This document shows positions 23,071 through 34,900 of a DNA stretch of 64,000 bases, one piece after another (positions within the stretch are counted from its first letter, which is position 1; each line of letters opens with the position of its first letter). This stretch comes from Tetradesmus obliquus (lineage: Eukaryota; Chlorophyta; Chlorophyceae; Sphaeropleales; Scenedesmaceae). The notes beneath the pieces are model-generated. The model was not told the DNA's origin. It did not search any database and saw only the letters and a list, made by a program, of their open reading frames with translations. A program made the translations under genes and the position numbers. The DNA is taken from assembly GCA_030272155.1 (NCBI GenBank), contig CP126199.1, forward strand, positions 434,001 to 498,000, in the 5' to 3' direction.

Positions 23071-26000
23071 AGCTGCTTGAGTGCTGTGCTGCTGCAGCTG
23101 CAACTCACAGTCTGCCAGCTGGACAGCCAGTGCTGCTGCTGCAGCCTGCGCCTCCTGCACTTGTGCTGCCGAGGCAGCCAGTGCTGCATCAAAAGCATCA
23201 AACACCTCCGCATGATCACCAGCCTGCACGAGGCATGTGGAATGCAGATATGTCAGCAGTTCTGGCAGACAGATACTGCAACAACAAGCGACAGCATAAT
23301 AGGAATGCTCTTGGAAATGTCAGAAATGCTCGTGTCAAAGTGAGCAGCTGGCTGTGCTACCCAGCGTACAGTCCAACATGAATTGCAGAACACATGGCCT
23401 GGCAATACTGCGCTTCAAGCATACCAAGGATCACTGCGTCTACTGGGCGAGGGCAGGGCAGCAGCAGCTCACCAGTGCTTTGCGCAGCTGTGCCTTCACT
23501 GCTACCTTCTCCTGGCGCAACACCTGCAGCGCCACCTCCCACTCAGCCCGGCTCTCAGCCAGCTGCTGCTCCGCATCAACAGCCTGCACCAGCAAGCCGC
23601 CACAAGCAGCACCGTGAGAAGCTGCCATTACACATTTCTATTGTGCACACCTTGCAGGTGGGCATGTGCAGTGCCATGTACCCAAGCAGCACATCATACA
23701 CACTTGGTAAAGCCTTGTGGCTGAAGAAACTTCAGCCTGCATACTATGTGCATGCAGTTCCTGCTCGTGCTGCGTTTCCAGCTCCATCCAACTACAGAAC
23801 ACAGCTACAGCCCCTGTGGCTGCTGCCTGCTCACCTTCTGCTTGCTTCTTTTGTGCTCCTGCTGCTCACGCTCCAGCACACGTACCAGGGCATCGTTCTG
23901 CTGCTGCAGCTGCTTGGCATGCTGCCTCACCACAAGCACCATGTGGCTGTCACCTGGTGCAGCATCCACATCTGCATCATACCCTGCTGCTGCAGCAACA
24001 TATACGTGTTTTGCTGCTGCAGCTGCTGCTGCTGCTACTGCTGCAGCAGTGCCCCTGTAAGGACTTGCACTCCTGCTTCGCATGGCTCTGCCTATGCTGG
24101 CGTCAGCCAGTACATGCTTGGCTGACACGCTGTACTGATGGTGCTTGGAGTCAGGGAACCCATAGCTAGCGTCAGTGGTGCCGACCGAGTTGCTGCTTCT
24201 GCTATGGCTAGGATGTGTATGCTGCATCTGCTTCTGCTGCCTGCGAGCGTCAAACTCTGCCTGCTTGTTTGTGAAGCTGCGTCCGTCGTCTGCTTCAGAC
24301 GTGTCATCACACATTGCGTGCTGTCCTCCCTGCCTCTGGCCAGCTCTGGAGTGAAAGCTGTGCTGCCGACCTGGCCGTGACGCTGCTGCTGCTGCTGCTG
24401 CTGCTGCGTGGGTGTGTTTGCCCACCCTTGCACGCACATCTGGTGTCCTGAATAATGCAAGGTCTGCTACGTCTTCATCACACACGGTTGATGACGGCTC
24501 AATGAACAGCGCAGAGCTGCACAGCTCAGGGCTGCCTCCACGGCGCCCACTGCATGAGCTCTCGACATCAGACCCTGATCCTGATGCGGAGCCCCTGGGT
24601 GAGGTGCTGCTGCTGCCGGGCATGCTGGCTGTGAATGCCGATGCCTCAGCTGCAGGCACACCTCCACTGAGCGTCACATCCAGGACTTGCGAGTCGCGGA
24701 CGCGCTGCGAGCTGGTCTGCGCATCCTGCTGCTGGCTGGCAGTGCCAATTTGATCACGACAGCTGCCGCTGCTGGGAGCACAGGCCGCCTTCTCACCATT
24801 GATGCTTGCAGGGTCCACTGCCCGCTGCCTCACAGCAGCAGCCTCCGCTGCTTGGATGACCTGCCCAGCCGTGCTATGCTCATATGGCCGCAGCTGCTTA
24901 ATGGTTTCAGATGCTGCTGCTGCCGCTGCAGAACTCGTGGTGCTGCCGCAGCTTCGCTCCATGGCAGCTGGGTACGGTTTTGGCTGAGACGCCCTGGGGT
25001 TGGGCAAGGCTTCTGTAGCGTCGGCTTCCAATTGTGGGGGAGAGCTGCTTGGCGACTTACCCAAAAGCTTGGGGGATCCAGCCGCTGGCCTGTTCAGTGA
25101 CTGCCTCAGCCCTCCCTGCATCTGTGCAAGCTGCTGCTGCAGGCCATGCAGGGCAGCACCCTGTTGTGCATGTGCTGCAGCTGCACTGCTGCTTTCTCGC
25201 TGCAACTGAGCAGTTTCTGCTTCATGCCTATTGTGAGTTGGGACAGCAGCTGCTGCTGCTGCTGCTTGCTCTGTTTCATCTGCTGCTGCTGAAGCAGCAT
25301 GTGACAGCCTGCTGCACATGGAGCCTTGAGAGCGCCGAGACACCTGCCGCAGCAAGTGCTGCAGCTGCTCCTGCTGCTGCTGCAGTGACTGCAGCGCTGC
25401 CTGCTTTGCTGGACCCTCTGGTGCAGCTGTTTGCTCTGTGCGGGGCTCGGCAGAGCTGTGAGCTGCAGCTCTGCTGCTGACTTGTGGGGAGAGCATGCGC
25501 TGGCTGCTGCTGGTGTAACTTCTTTGTAGGGTAGACGGCCTGTGCTGTGCCTGCACTGCTGCTGGTGCTGCTGACATCGTTGTGCCGCCCCATTCCCGCT
25601 GACTGGCACTGGTGATGCTGTGCTGCAAGCTATTGGGCCGCGCTGCTTGCGCAGGTGACAAAGCACCTGCGCTGCCAGCAATGTGCACACTGCTGCTGCT
25701 CTGACTCGCAGCCAGCGCACCCAAACCCTGCTGCTCCAGCTGCCAGCCAGCCACAGCAACCGTGCGGCTTGAGTGGATTGGAGCAGCACCAACTGCTCCT
25801 GCATACCTGCCACTCGCAGGAACTGCTGGTGGAGCAGTAGATGCGGCAGCAGTGTGCGCTACACTGCTTGTTCTGCTGCCTCTGGGGCTGCAGAGGGCGT
25901 CTGCAACAGACAGCGGCTGCACCATGCGGATCGTGGCACTGCTTGCTGCTACACCACCGTCAGATATCCTCCTGTCATTATCAAACGCCTCGCCACCACT

Positions 26001-28287
26001 TACAGTGGTTGTGTAATCCCTTTTCGATGTGCTCGTCCTGGAGAGCTGGTGGCTGCCAGGAGCATTGTGCTGTGCTGTGCTGATTGGCCCTTCCCCTTGT
26101 GCTGGGGCCGCTGCTGCTGGTGCTGCTGTACCAAGTGCACCTGCGGCAGTTCCAGTGAAGCTGCTGCACCGAGCGCTGCTCAGCCGCGCTGCTCCTGCTG
26201 CTGCACCTGACACAAATGTTGCATTGCCTGCAGCTGGTGCCTCAGGATCCTGCAGGGAATTGCTGGTGCTGCTGCGCTGGAGCTTGAGCTGGTCCAAAGC
26301 TGCTAGCACGTGGTGTGATGCATTTCGTGCAGACCTGCAGCAGGAACCCAACAGGCAGTGATAAATGGGGAGTGCTGACATTGTGTCATGGTTTGCCTGC
26401 AACACAAACTGAATGCACATTGCATGTCGATGGTGAATTGCTGCCTGCAGGCGCCGTATAGCACGCAGGACAAGAACTCACTTGCTCCGTTGCAGCTGCT
26501 GCCCTGCAGAGGCAGGCCCACTCTTGCGCGAGTCGACGAACTCCTGGAATGACAGCATCCTGCAAGCAGCTGCCTGCACACAGGCGCCTTCACCAGCCAC
26601 AGCAGGCTCGCACACCGTCTGCAAGCACAGCGACAGTCACAACACGCATGACACCCAAGTAGGTGATAGCTCTGGGTGAAACAGCAGCATCATAAAGGTG
26701 TCTCTGCGACTGTGCGGTACACTGCTGCACAACAATTGCCCTCACAGCTAGAGCACAAGTCAGGCTGCATGGAGTGGCAAGCCAACATTGTCGTGCCAGT
26801 ATCATGCTGCTGCTCACCGTGATTGTGACGGCGTCCCTGAGCACCCGCTGCAGCTGTTGGCGCGCGCACTGCTCTGCAAGCGGCTCCTGTGTCACCAACT
26901 GAGTTGGAGATGGCGAAGCAGCAGCTGGTGTGTCCCTGACCAGCCAGTGGCAGCAGGTAGGCCCTGTGATCTGCCCAGCAATGAGTCCCAGCAGGCGATG
27001 GCCTCTAGTTGGGATGGCCAGATGCCACCCTGCAAGCAGTGCACACTTGCTGTCAGCAGCATACAGTCCACAGATGCGCTGCAGTGTGGTACTGATGATT
27101 TGCAGATTGTATAACATGCGTCACACAGGCACGTGTGTATTGCCAATGATGCTGGTTTTCTATGGATATTCCAGCCAGCTCTGCAAACTCAGCAATGACA
27201 CACCTGCTTTGCTGCGAATGTGACTTGCTGCTTTGTGGATGTACGCTGTCAGTTGCAGCCACAGGCTTGCGCTTCCTGGCCTGCTGCCCAGCTGTGACTT
27301 GCTGCCTGCTGCTTGCTGCCCGCCTGATCCTGCTCTGTTTGGGCTTTGTGCCTGGTGTCGAAGCCCTGGGGTGCGCCTGATTGGGCTGCAATCGCTGCTG
27401 CTACAGCTGGCCTCAAGCTGCCCAGGCCAGCTGCCAGTACACTCCGCAGCCCTGTAGCATCTGGTCAAGTCGATCACTGTGAGACAACTGCTGTGTTGAT
27501 CCACTGCAATGCTGCTGCTATTCCTGCTGCTGCTTGGGTTGCTGTTATACCACAGCCGCGACACGACTGCTTCCAGATGATCAACTTCGCACGGCTCACA
27601 GTGGTGGGAGGTCTGCACGTCACCAACCAACCAGCTGCTGGCTTCGGCGCTGCTGCCGGCGTTGTTGCTTCCAAGCTTCAGTGCTTTGCGTATCTGAGTC
27701 GCACTGTGTACTTGTACACGCGTAGCAGGCCCTGCAGCGTCTAGCGTGCCGTGCTGTTGCTTGGACGGACTGGTGCTGGATGCTGCTGTGGTTGAGACCT
27801 CAGCGCCATCACTGCAGCCAAACAGGTCAATGGTCCGACTGCTGAACTCGAGACAGCAACAAACTTCAATGCTGTGACTTGCTGCCTGTGCTGACTTGCT
27901 GAGATGGTCTGCTACGCTGCACAAGATGTGCCTGCTGCTGGCTAGGTTACTGCTGCTGTGCGGGCCGACTACTATTACTGAAGAATCAATCCCGTGCTTC
28001 AAAAAGTGGCACACGTCCTGCAAGGTGCATGTAAGCATATCACAGCGTGGTGGCTGAAGGCATGCACTGCTTGTGAAATGGTTTTATACATGTACAGCAT
28101 GACAGTAACAGGATGGGCCACTCAGTTGCTGCTTGCACACCTGAAAGAGCTGTTCCTCTCGCTCGCAAGCTGAGTAAGTGCGAGGCTTATATGCTATGTG
28201 GCGTCCACCCAAAGTCCTGCACTGGTCACACCGCTTCTTTAGCTTGCCTGGGACAGGCCTCACGCTGTTTTCATCCTGCTGGAGCAT
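21716..28287 (-). CDS. kinesin-like protein with degenerate, P-loop-less motor and coiled-coil tail, 8 exons, 1726 aa
   Basis: Exons (minus): 28287-28141, 28017-27204, 27029-26818, 26618-26482, 26334-23835, 23583-23473, 23223-22678, 22429-21716. Total 5181 nt with consistent phases. The first about 400 residues keep the order of kinesin motor landmarks with the catalytic residues lost: SVRPVP at the start; EREEQLFQDVCHFLKHGIDS; VIVVGPHSSSNLASS where GQTGSGKT is expected; CLEFSSRTIDLFG (LEIYNExIxDLL position); VQVHSATQIRKALKLGSNNA; NPSSSRNSSS (switch I NxxSSRSH position); SSCLTVIDLTRCY (switch II DLAGSE position); and AIPTRGHRLLGLIAGQITG (the PYRDSKLTRLLQDSLGG region). ATP hydrolysis is therefore unlikely. 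The 833-codon exon is Ser/Ala/Gln-rich low complexity; the last three exons are coiled coil (EKQLAKQHAELTRLQRENMR; VAELQLEKQQMQASQQALEQ). It starts 331 bp from the ARL13-like gene, divergently. The start codon is the best available but unproven. Confidence 0.75.
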
Positions 28288-28618
28288 TCATGCTGATGCC
28301 CGCCCACGGCCCATGCAAGTAACGTTTGAATTCCCAATAGATACCCGCGCGTTGCTCGTTTATGCGTGCTGCGGCCTTCCTAAGGCGTCCAGTCTCGATC
28401 GGTCAAGGTGTGAAAACCCTAATCAGAAGTCCGTTTTGTCAACGTCGATCAGAAGTGGCAAGAAATGCTGAGCAACCGAGTGCTCATAAGTTGATGCAAA
28501 GACTTTGAGTAGCGTACTGCAATCTGGAACAGTACCAGCTGCTGCAGCAGCATCAACGTGTTCACATAGGTCTGCATTCACCTTGTACACCCTTTAAGTC
28601 ATTGGGCGGTTTCTATAA
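28288..28618. promoter_or_regulatory. shared divergent promoter region, pseudo-kinesin / ARL13-like
   Basis: Only 331 bp separate the proposed start codons of the two outward-facing genes. The stretch is less GC-rich than its neighbours and has few CAG triplets. A TATAAATG overlaps the proposed ARL13 start; no other element was recognised. Confidence 0.5.
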
Positions 28619-30655
28619 ATGTATGCTCTTATGACACAACCAACTAACTGTTCGTGGGGTGGCTGTCTTGCAATGTGCCGCCCTAAGCGACCTACACAGG
28701 TAACACTGCTGTTGGTGGGCATCAACAATGCTGGCAAGACAACGCTGCTGAACAGCTTGCAGGGGGACTTGCACAGCGACACTGTTCCTACATATGGGTT
28801 CAACGCAGCAGACATCTGTACTCCCAAGTGCAGTTTCAAGGTGCGAGCTTCGTTGCACCCTCTCAGCTGCCCAAAACGCCCGATGCTTTTGCAGCCCAAA
28901 GTGTACGCTCGCTTGTGGCACAACCTGTGTATCGTATGGCAGCAAGCATGTGCAACACGAGGTTAGCAATGCAGTACTAGCAAATTATTTGTGATTTCTG
29001 CTTGAAGCAACAAACCCAGACAGTGTGCACGAAGGCATGTCTGTTGTGCTGAATGTTTTGCTGTTTTGCACTGTGCTACTTTGCTTCATTGTGCCTGGCA
29101 GCTGTATGATTTAGGCGGTATCCGCAGCATACGACGCATATGGGGGATTTATGCTCCAGAGGTGCATGGAGTCATATATGTGGTTGACTCAGCAGACCAG
29201 ACCAGCTTTTCAGAGGCCCGCAGCGCTCTGCAGCAGCTAATGGCAGCACCACACCTTGCCGGGAAGCCGCTGCTGCTGTTTGCCAACAAGCAGGACCTGC
29301 CAGGGGCACAACCACTATCGGCAGTTACGGCAGCAATGAGCTTGCAAGAGCTACAGGCGCAGCACCAGATCCCCTGCACAGCCATGGCATGTACAGCCAA
29401 GGGTGTAGCACAGCAACAGCAGGCAGACCCTGCCTTGCGAGAGGGGCTGCAGTGGCTACATGAGGCGATCAATCCGCTGTATGGACAACTGCAGCTTAAG
29501 ATTGCACGTGAAGCAGCAGCAGCAAAAGCAGCAGAGGAGCAGCGGCGACAACAGCGGGTTGAGCGGGCCAGGCAGAACAAACTGGCAAGGGAAAAGCTTG
29601 AGCAGGAGCAAGAGCAGCAGCAGCAGCAACAGCAACAGCATGACCAGCAGCAGCAGCAAACAGGGCAGCAACAACCATGGCAGCTGGGTGTGCACCAGCC
29701 AGACAAGCAGCTGAGCAGTCTTGCAGCCAACCAGGACAAGCAGCAGCAGCAGGAGCCACAGCAGGAGCAGCAGCAAGAGCAGCAACAGCCACGGCCTGAG
29801 CGACAGCTGATCAACACCAGCACAGAGCACTCCGCTGTTTGCGGAAGCCATGAGATGCTGTCAGGCTCAGCTGCGTGCAGTGATGGTAGATCAAACAATC
29901 AACCAGCTGCAGCACCAGTACCAGCAGTGCCAGGCGCTGTTGACAGCATGTCCCCTGGCAGAGATACTGCTGCTGCTGCCAACGCGTCTGAGCCAGTTAC
30001 TGTGGTGTCACAAAGTAGCTGCTCCAGCGCATCTACATCTTCGCCAGGCACTACCAGCCTCCCCATCCTGCCTGATCAGCCCAGTGAGGTGTGTGTGCCA
30101 GCAGTAGCAGCCGCTAGCGAGCCTGAGCCGCCAGCCAAACCAGGCATAGCCATGAGCCTGATCAGCCTTCTGCAGGCAGCTGTGTCATTGCCTGGTTCAG
30201 CAGCAGCAGGCGTACCTGCCGCACCAGAGTTCTGTGACCTGCGCCAGGCAACACACGACATGTGTGGCCCAACCCCGCGCTCACACAGCATCAGCAGCGA
30301 TGCTTCTAGCCTGCTGGTGTCTGAGGCTTCCCAGCAGCGGCCTGCTGCCGTGCTTCCCGCAAGCAGCATGAAGCATGGCGGCCGCTCGACAGCTGCCACA
30401 ACAGCTGGTGGCAGGCGTCTCAGCGGCGCAGCGGGTGGAGCGCACAGTAAGAGAGGCGGCAGTGCACAGGGTGTTACAGTCTGCCATAACACCAGCAAGG
30501 CAGCACGCAGCATGTCCCTGCCGGCGCCTGGCGCAAGGGTGGCGGGCAGCCAGCCACCAGGCAGCAGCGTGGGGCGCAGCATGGTGTCAACGCGTACATT
30601 GTCCAAAGGCAGGACCAGCTTAGGCCAGGGAAACAGAGTGCAGCCACTTGCATAA
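28619..30655 (+). CDS. ARL13: ARL13B-type Arf-like GTPase, 2 exons, 591 aa
   Basis: Exons 28619-28840 and 29102-30655 (1776 nt). ARL13B is a cilia-membrane GTPase that acts as exchange factor for ARL3. The N terminus MYALMTQPTNCSWGGC matches the family pattern of a short Cys-containing, palmitoylated leader. The G domain shows GINNAGKTT (G1), LYDLGGIRSIRRIWGIYA with the family-typical Gly in place of the catalytic Gln, VIYVVDSAD, FANKQD (G4) and a CTAK G5. It is followed by a charged coiled coil (KAAEEQRRQQRVERARQNKL) and a long Gln/Ser/Pro-rich tail. The tail ends NRVQPLA, matching the RVxP ciliary targeting motif. The first ATG is chosen because MYALM aligns with the family start. Exon 1 ends at K|GTGCGA and exon 2 begins CTGTATGAT, phase 0. 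Confidence 0.9.
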
Positions 30656-31965
30656 CGTTAAGCAGCCCATGCAAAGGCTGCTTGCTCAAGCGCGATTTGA
30701 GTTTCAGTGGCAGCAAGAAACAGGCGACTTAGGATGCTAAGTAAGTTTATGTGCTGCTTGGCCCATAGCTGGTGCTTAGCACTTGCATGCTGTGCTGCAG
30801 TTGCAGCACATGCTCTTTGTCGCATCTCAACATCACCTGCGCCAGGAAGCACCATCTCACTGCCACTGGGTGTGGTGGCGCATGCGTCATGCCAACTAGA
30901 AGGTCCTGGCATGCCATGCCATGATGGTACTGGTGTCTTGCCATGAGATTTAAAGTTCCATGTTTAACATGACACCAAGTGGTGTCTGCACATACATATA
31001 TAAATATTTTCAAAGACATTGCGCATTGCAGGACAGTTTAATGCTTTGTTCATCAGGATTTTGCGGCCGTCATGATGAAACAGACACTACCGTAGCGGGC
31101 CGCCTAGGGCAGTGCCCTGCAGCAGTCCAACCCTGCAATGCATCAGCAGAAGCCTCCACTGCCATTGATGCTTTCATTCAATGTTTTGATGCAGCTGGTA
31201 GGCTGCTTCATTGCAAGTAACTCTCGGCTTTCTTCTTTGCAGCGTGACCCACATGGCCTTCACCTTGTGCCAAACTTTGACCTGCACGATTATACAGTAC
31301 TGACTGTCCACACAGACCAAAGCTCGACAGAATCTTGAGCTTTACGCACCTATAAACTGTACAGCCAAGAAGATCGCGACATATGTTGTCGTTGATCACC
31401 ACGGACTCAGGGGCCCCAGACCCTAGGAAGTGCCGTTTGCCTCAGCTGCATTTGCACAGCATCCGCTGAAGCACAATCCATTCTTACCCACTAGTTCACC
31501 CTTCAACCCATTTTCATTTGTATATTGATCGCCGATTAGGAGCAAAGACGGAAAACTCCACTTCTAAACGGCCGCAAGGCCATAGGCCTGCCAGTACCAG
31601 TTCACCACCTAATGTGTGTACCTGATTGTAAACTAGGAGGTGACTCAAGCCAAGCTGGGTGATCCAATTGGTGCGAGTGTGTGAGTTGTCTGACTACTTG
31701 CCCAGGTGAGTACGGATCTAGTCTTGCCTCCTATAAACCTTTTAAACCAGCAAGATTTGTCACGATAAGCCAGAACGAGTTGGACTGGTGCATGCCCCTT
31801 ATGGCGGGCCTCTGCAGCAAACCTGGGCGTTTGTGAGGCCCCGTTGCTCACCCTGATTCTTCGCTTACCGTGCTGTCGCTGCTTCAGGTCTGACTAAATC
31901 CCAGCTGGCAGGCTCCTGTCATAGGAAACCTACAGCAGCACTCACCGTTCACCTGCCGGGCACTC
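30656..31965. other. intergenic, no gene recognised
   Basis: A possible exon-like piece after CTTTGCAG at about 31243 (RDPHGLHLVPNFDLHDYTV) is open for some 30 codons, but no partner exon or family was found. From 31380 to 31900 composition is mixed and CAG-poor. Nothing else is supported. Confidence 0.45.
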
Positions 31966-34900
31966 ATGGAGGCCCCGACAACAGGTGGGGTCAGTAAGGC
32001 ACTGAACAGCACAACTGCTGTCTCTGCTGTGAAGTGGCCTCGAGGCAGGTGCTGCATGTGTACCATGTGTTCTGCCAGCCTGTGCTGCTTTGCCTTAGCC
32101 CCCACCACCTGCCCTCCTGATGCAAATCTTCTGCCTTTTACCTCTGCCCTGCAAGCAGGCAGCACCGATGTCAGTCCAGCTGCAGACAATCCGCAGCTGC
32201 TTAAGCTGTTGGATGAGTCTGTGCAGCTTATGTCCACGATCGTTGCTGGCGAGCACGTCACCTGCCAGAACACCCAGGCGCAGCTGCAGTCAGCACTAGA
32301 GAACCTGAAGCAGCAGCTGCAGGGGCAGGAGATGCAGGTGGAGCGGCCAAAGACAGAAGACGGCACAGCCTTGCGTGAATCGCAGTCTGATGACATCCGC
32401 AGCGGCCCAACAGATCAGCAACAGGCAGGCAGCAGCGGTGCAGTTGCAGATGTTGCAGCAACCACAGCATGCGAGAAGCAGCCAGACGCAGCCGCAGGCG
32501 GTGATGACAGTGCAGCAACAGCAGCGGACGCTGGCGTGACAGCCAACACAGCAGATCAAGATGAGCAAGAGGAAGAGCCTGCTGGCACGACACTGCTGGA
32601 GCAGCACCCAGCAGATGTTGCTGCAGGTGCAGGTGACAGTGATGCAGCTGTGGAAGGTGTAGTGGAGGCACCTGCTGCTGATGCTCTGGCTGCTGGCAGT
32701 CGTGTTGCTGATTCAGAGCAGCAGCAGCAAGAGGATGAGGGATGCCAGACGCTGGAGAGTGCATTTGCAGCTGACCAGCAGGACGAAGCCACACAGACGC
32801 CAGACTCTGTGGCTGCAGCCTCCAGTGCCAGCGCGAGCGTGCTGCGTGCGCCCTCCACAGTGAACAGCAGCAAGAGCACCTCCCCCACCAAAGGTGCAGC
32901 ACCCAGCAGTGCCCTGCCACCCCGCTGCCCTGTGACAGCTGCGCAAGAGCAGGCAACTGTGCTGGCGTCAGCGCTGTCTGCTGTGGCAGCAGCTGCAGCA
33001 TCGCAGCAGCTGCCTGTTGAGGAGGCGTCTGAGCTGGCAGCTGCACTGGTGCGCAGTGCTAGCCGTGCATGCCTTGCAGGAGCGGACGGCGAGCCAGCAG
33101 CAGCACCTGTGGCGCTGTCGTCGCTGGTAGATGCTGCTGGCGAGGCCACTGAGGCCACTGAGCTGCCTGCAGTGGCTGCTGCATTGCTGGCAGAGCAGCA
33201 GCAGCAGCAGCAGGAGGGGGCGGCAGGGCAGCCAGCACAGCAGCAGCGTGAGGAGGATGAGCTGCAGCCTTTCCACTCAGCAGCAGCAGCAGCAGCAGCG
33301 GAGGGTGAGCTGCCGACACAGCAGCAGGTGTTTGCTGAGACGCTGCAGGCCATTGCAGCTGAGCAGCTGGCGTCAATGTCATCCGTGACATCAGGCTCAG
33401 CAGACAAGCCTGCAGCCACACCTACGCTCACACCAACGGCCACAGAGTCCAGCAGTTCAACTGCAAGTGTGGGGCCTTACGTGCCACCTGGTGTGGCGGC
33501 AGCCAACGCAGCGGCAGCCGCAGCGGCGGCCGCCGCCGCAGCAGCAGTAGCAGCAGAGGAAGAGGAGCAGGAGCAGCAGGCGGCTGCGACAGCAAGTGAG
33601 CAGCAGGAGCCTGCAGCAGCAGTGCGTGCGGCGCTTTCTAACCTGCCCTTGGGCGTTCCTGCAAGCAGCGCCAAGCTGCCAGCACTAAAGCAGCGCAGCG
33701 CTAGCAGCCTCAGTCTTGCAAGCAGCAGCAGCACCAGCAATGGCAAGGTCGCTGCAGCCAAGTCAGCGGATGCTAGCAAGGTAGCAGCAGTGCCTATAGC
33801 AGCAGCAGCAGCCGCCGGCGCTGGCAAGTCGCTGAGTCAGCTGCTGCTGGCAGCGCTGCAGGAGCGCCTGTCTCAGCCTCCAGTGCCAGCGCCAGGCAGC
33901 AGCGGCAGCACCTCGACCACGCCCACCAGCAATACCGCAGGCAGTGCAATGGAGCTGCTGAAAGAGGCTGGGCTGCCGCCCCTGCAGCCCATCCGCACCA
34001 TGAGCAGCGCCAACCTCAGCGGGGACAGCAGCGCAGTGGGCTCGCAGCCAGGCACACCCACAGACCTGTCTGCTGCTGCTGCAGCTGCTGCAGCAGCCGT
34101 GAGCAAGCCCCTCAAGCCATCCCGCTTGGGCCCGAGCCGCTTCGGCAGCAGCAGCAGCAGCAGTGATGTGCCGGCTGCTGTGGAGATGTCTGGGGAGGAC
34201 CTGGAGATGGCAAAGCTGATGCTGGCCTTTGCAGAGGAGGCTGAGTGCAAGCCTGCACACATCTTGACTGAGCTGCTAGGGTTCACTGGCGCAGATGAGG
34301 GCGACGTCATGGCAGCACTGGCAGATGCAGGCATCACGCCGGTGCAGGTGATTGCCTCGTACCTGCACAACATCCGCGTCCTCAACATGGATGCAGCGCT
34401 GGCAGCAGCAGAGGGTGACAACGCAGGCGCCAAGCAGGCTGCTGCGCTGCGGGCATTGGCAGAGACGCTGCTGGCCAACCTTGTTGACAGCTACTGCGGC
34501 TTGGTGGCCGAGGCGAGCCAGGCAGCTGCTGCAGCAGCCGCTGAACAGCAGCAGCAGCAACAGCAGCAGGCAGCACTGGCTGCAGCAGCTGCCCCCGCCC
34601 CGGCCCCCGCGGTAGTGCCAGCAGCTGTGCCAGCCACCCCTGCAGCAGTGCCAGACCTGCAAGCGCAGCTGGCCAGCCTGTTGGCTGGCGGACAGCTGGC
34701 AGCACCTGTGGCAGCTGCCGCTCCAGTATCACCTGCAGCTGGCAACCTTGCTGCGGCTGTGGCTGCCATGCCGCAGCAGCAGCAGCAGGCTGCGCTGCAA
34801 ATGCTGCTGCAACAGCTGTCAGGCGCTGCAGCTCCTGCTGCTGCACCTGCTGTGCCTGCGCCAGTGCCAGTGGTGGCGGCTGTACCAGCAGCGCCCGACT

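Noticed and set aside
32556..33443. 295-codon minus-strand Ser/Ala/Cys-rich frame
   Set aside because: It is a shadow of the Gln/Ala-rich plus-strand gene caused by low-complexity triplets.
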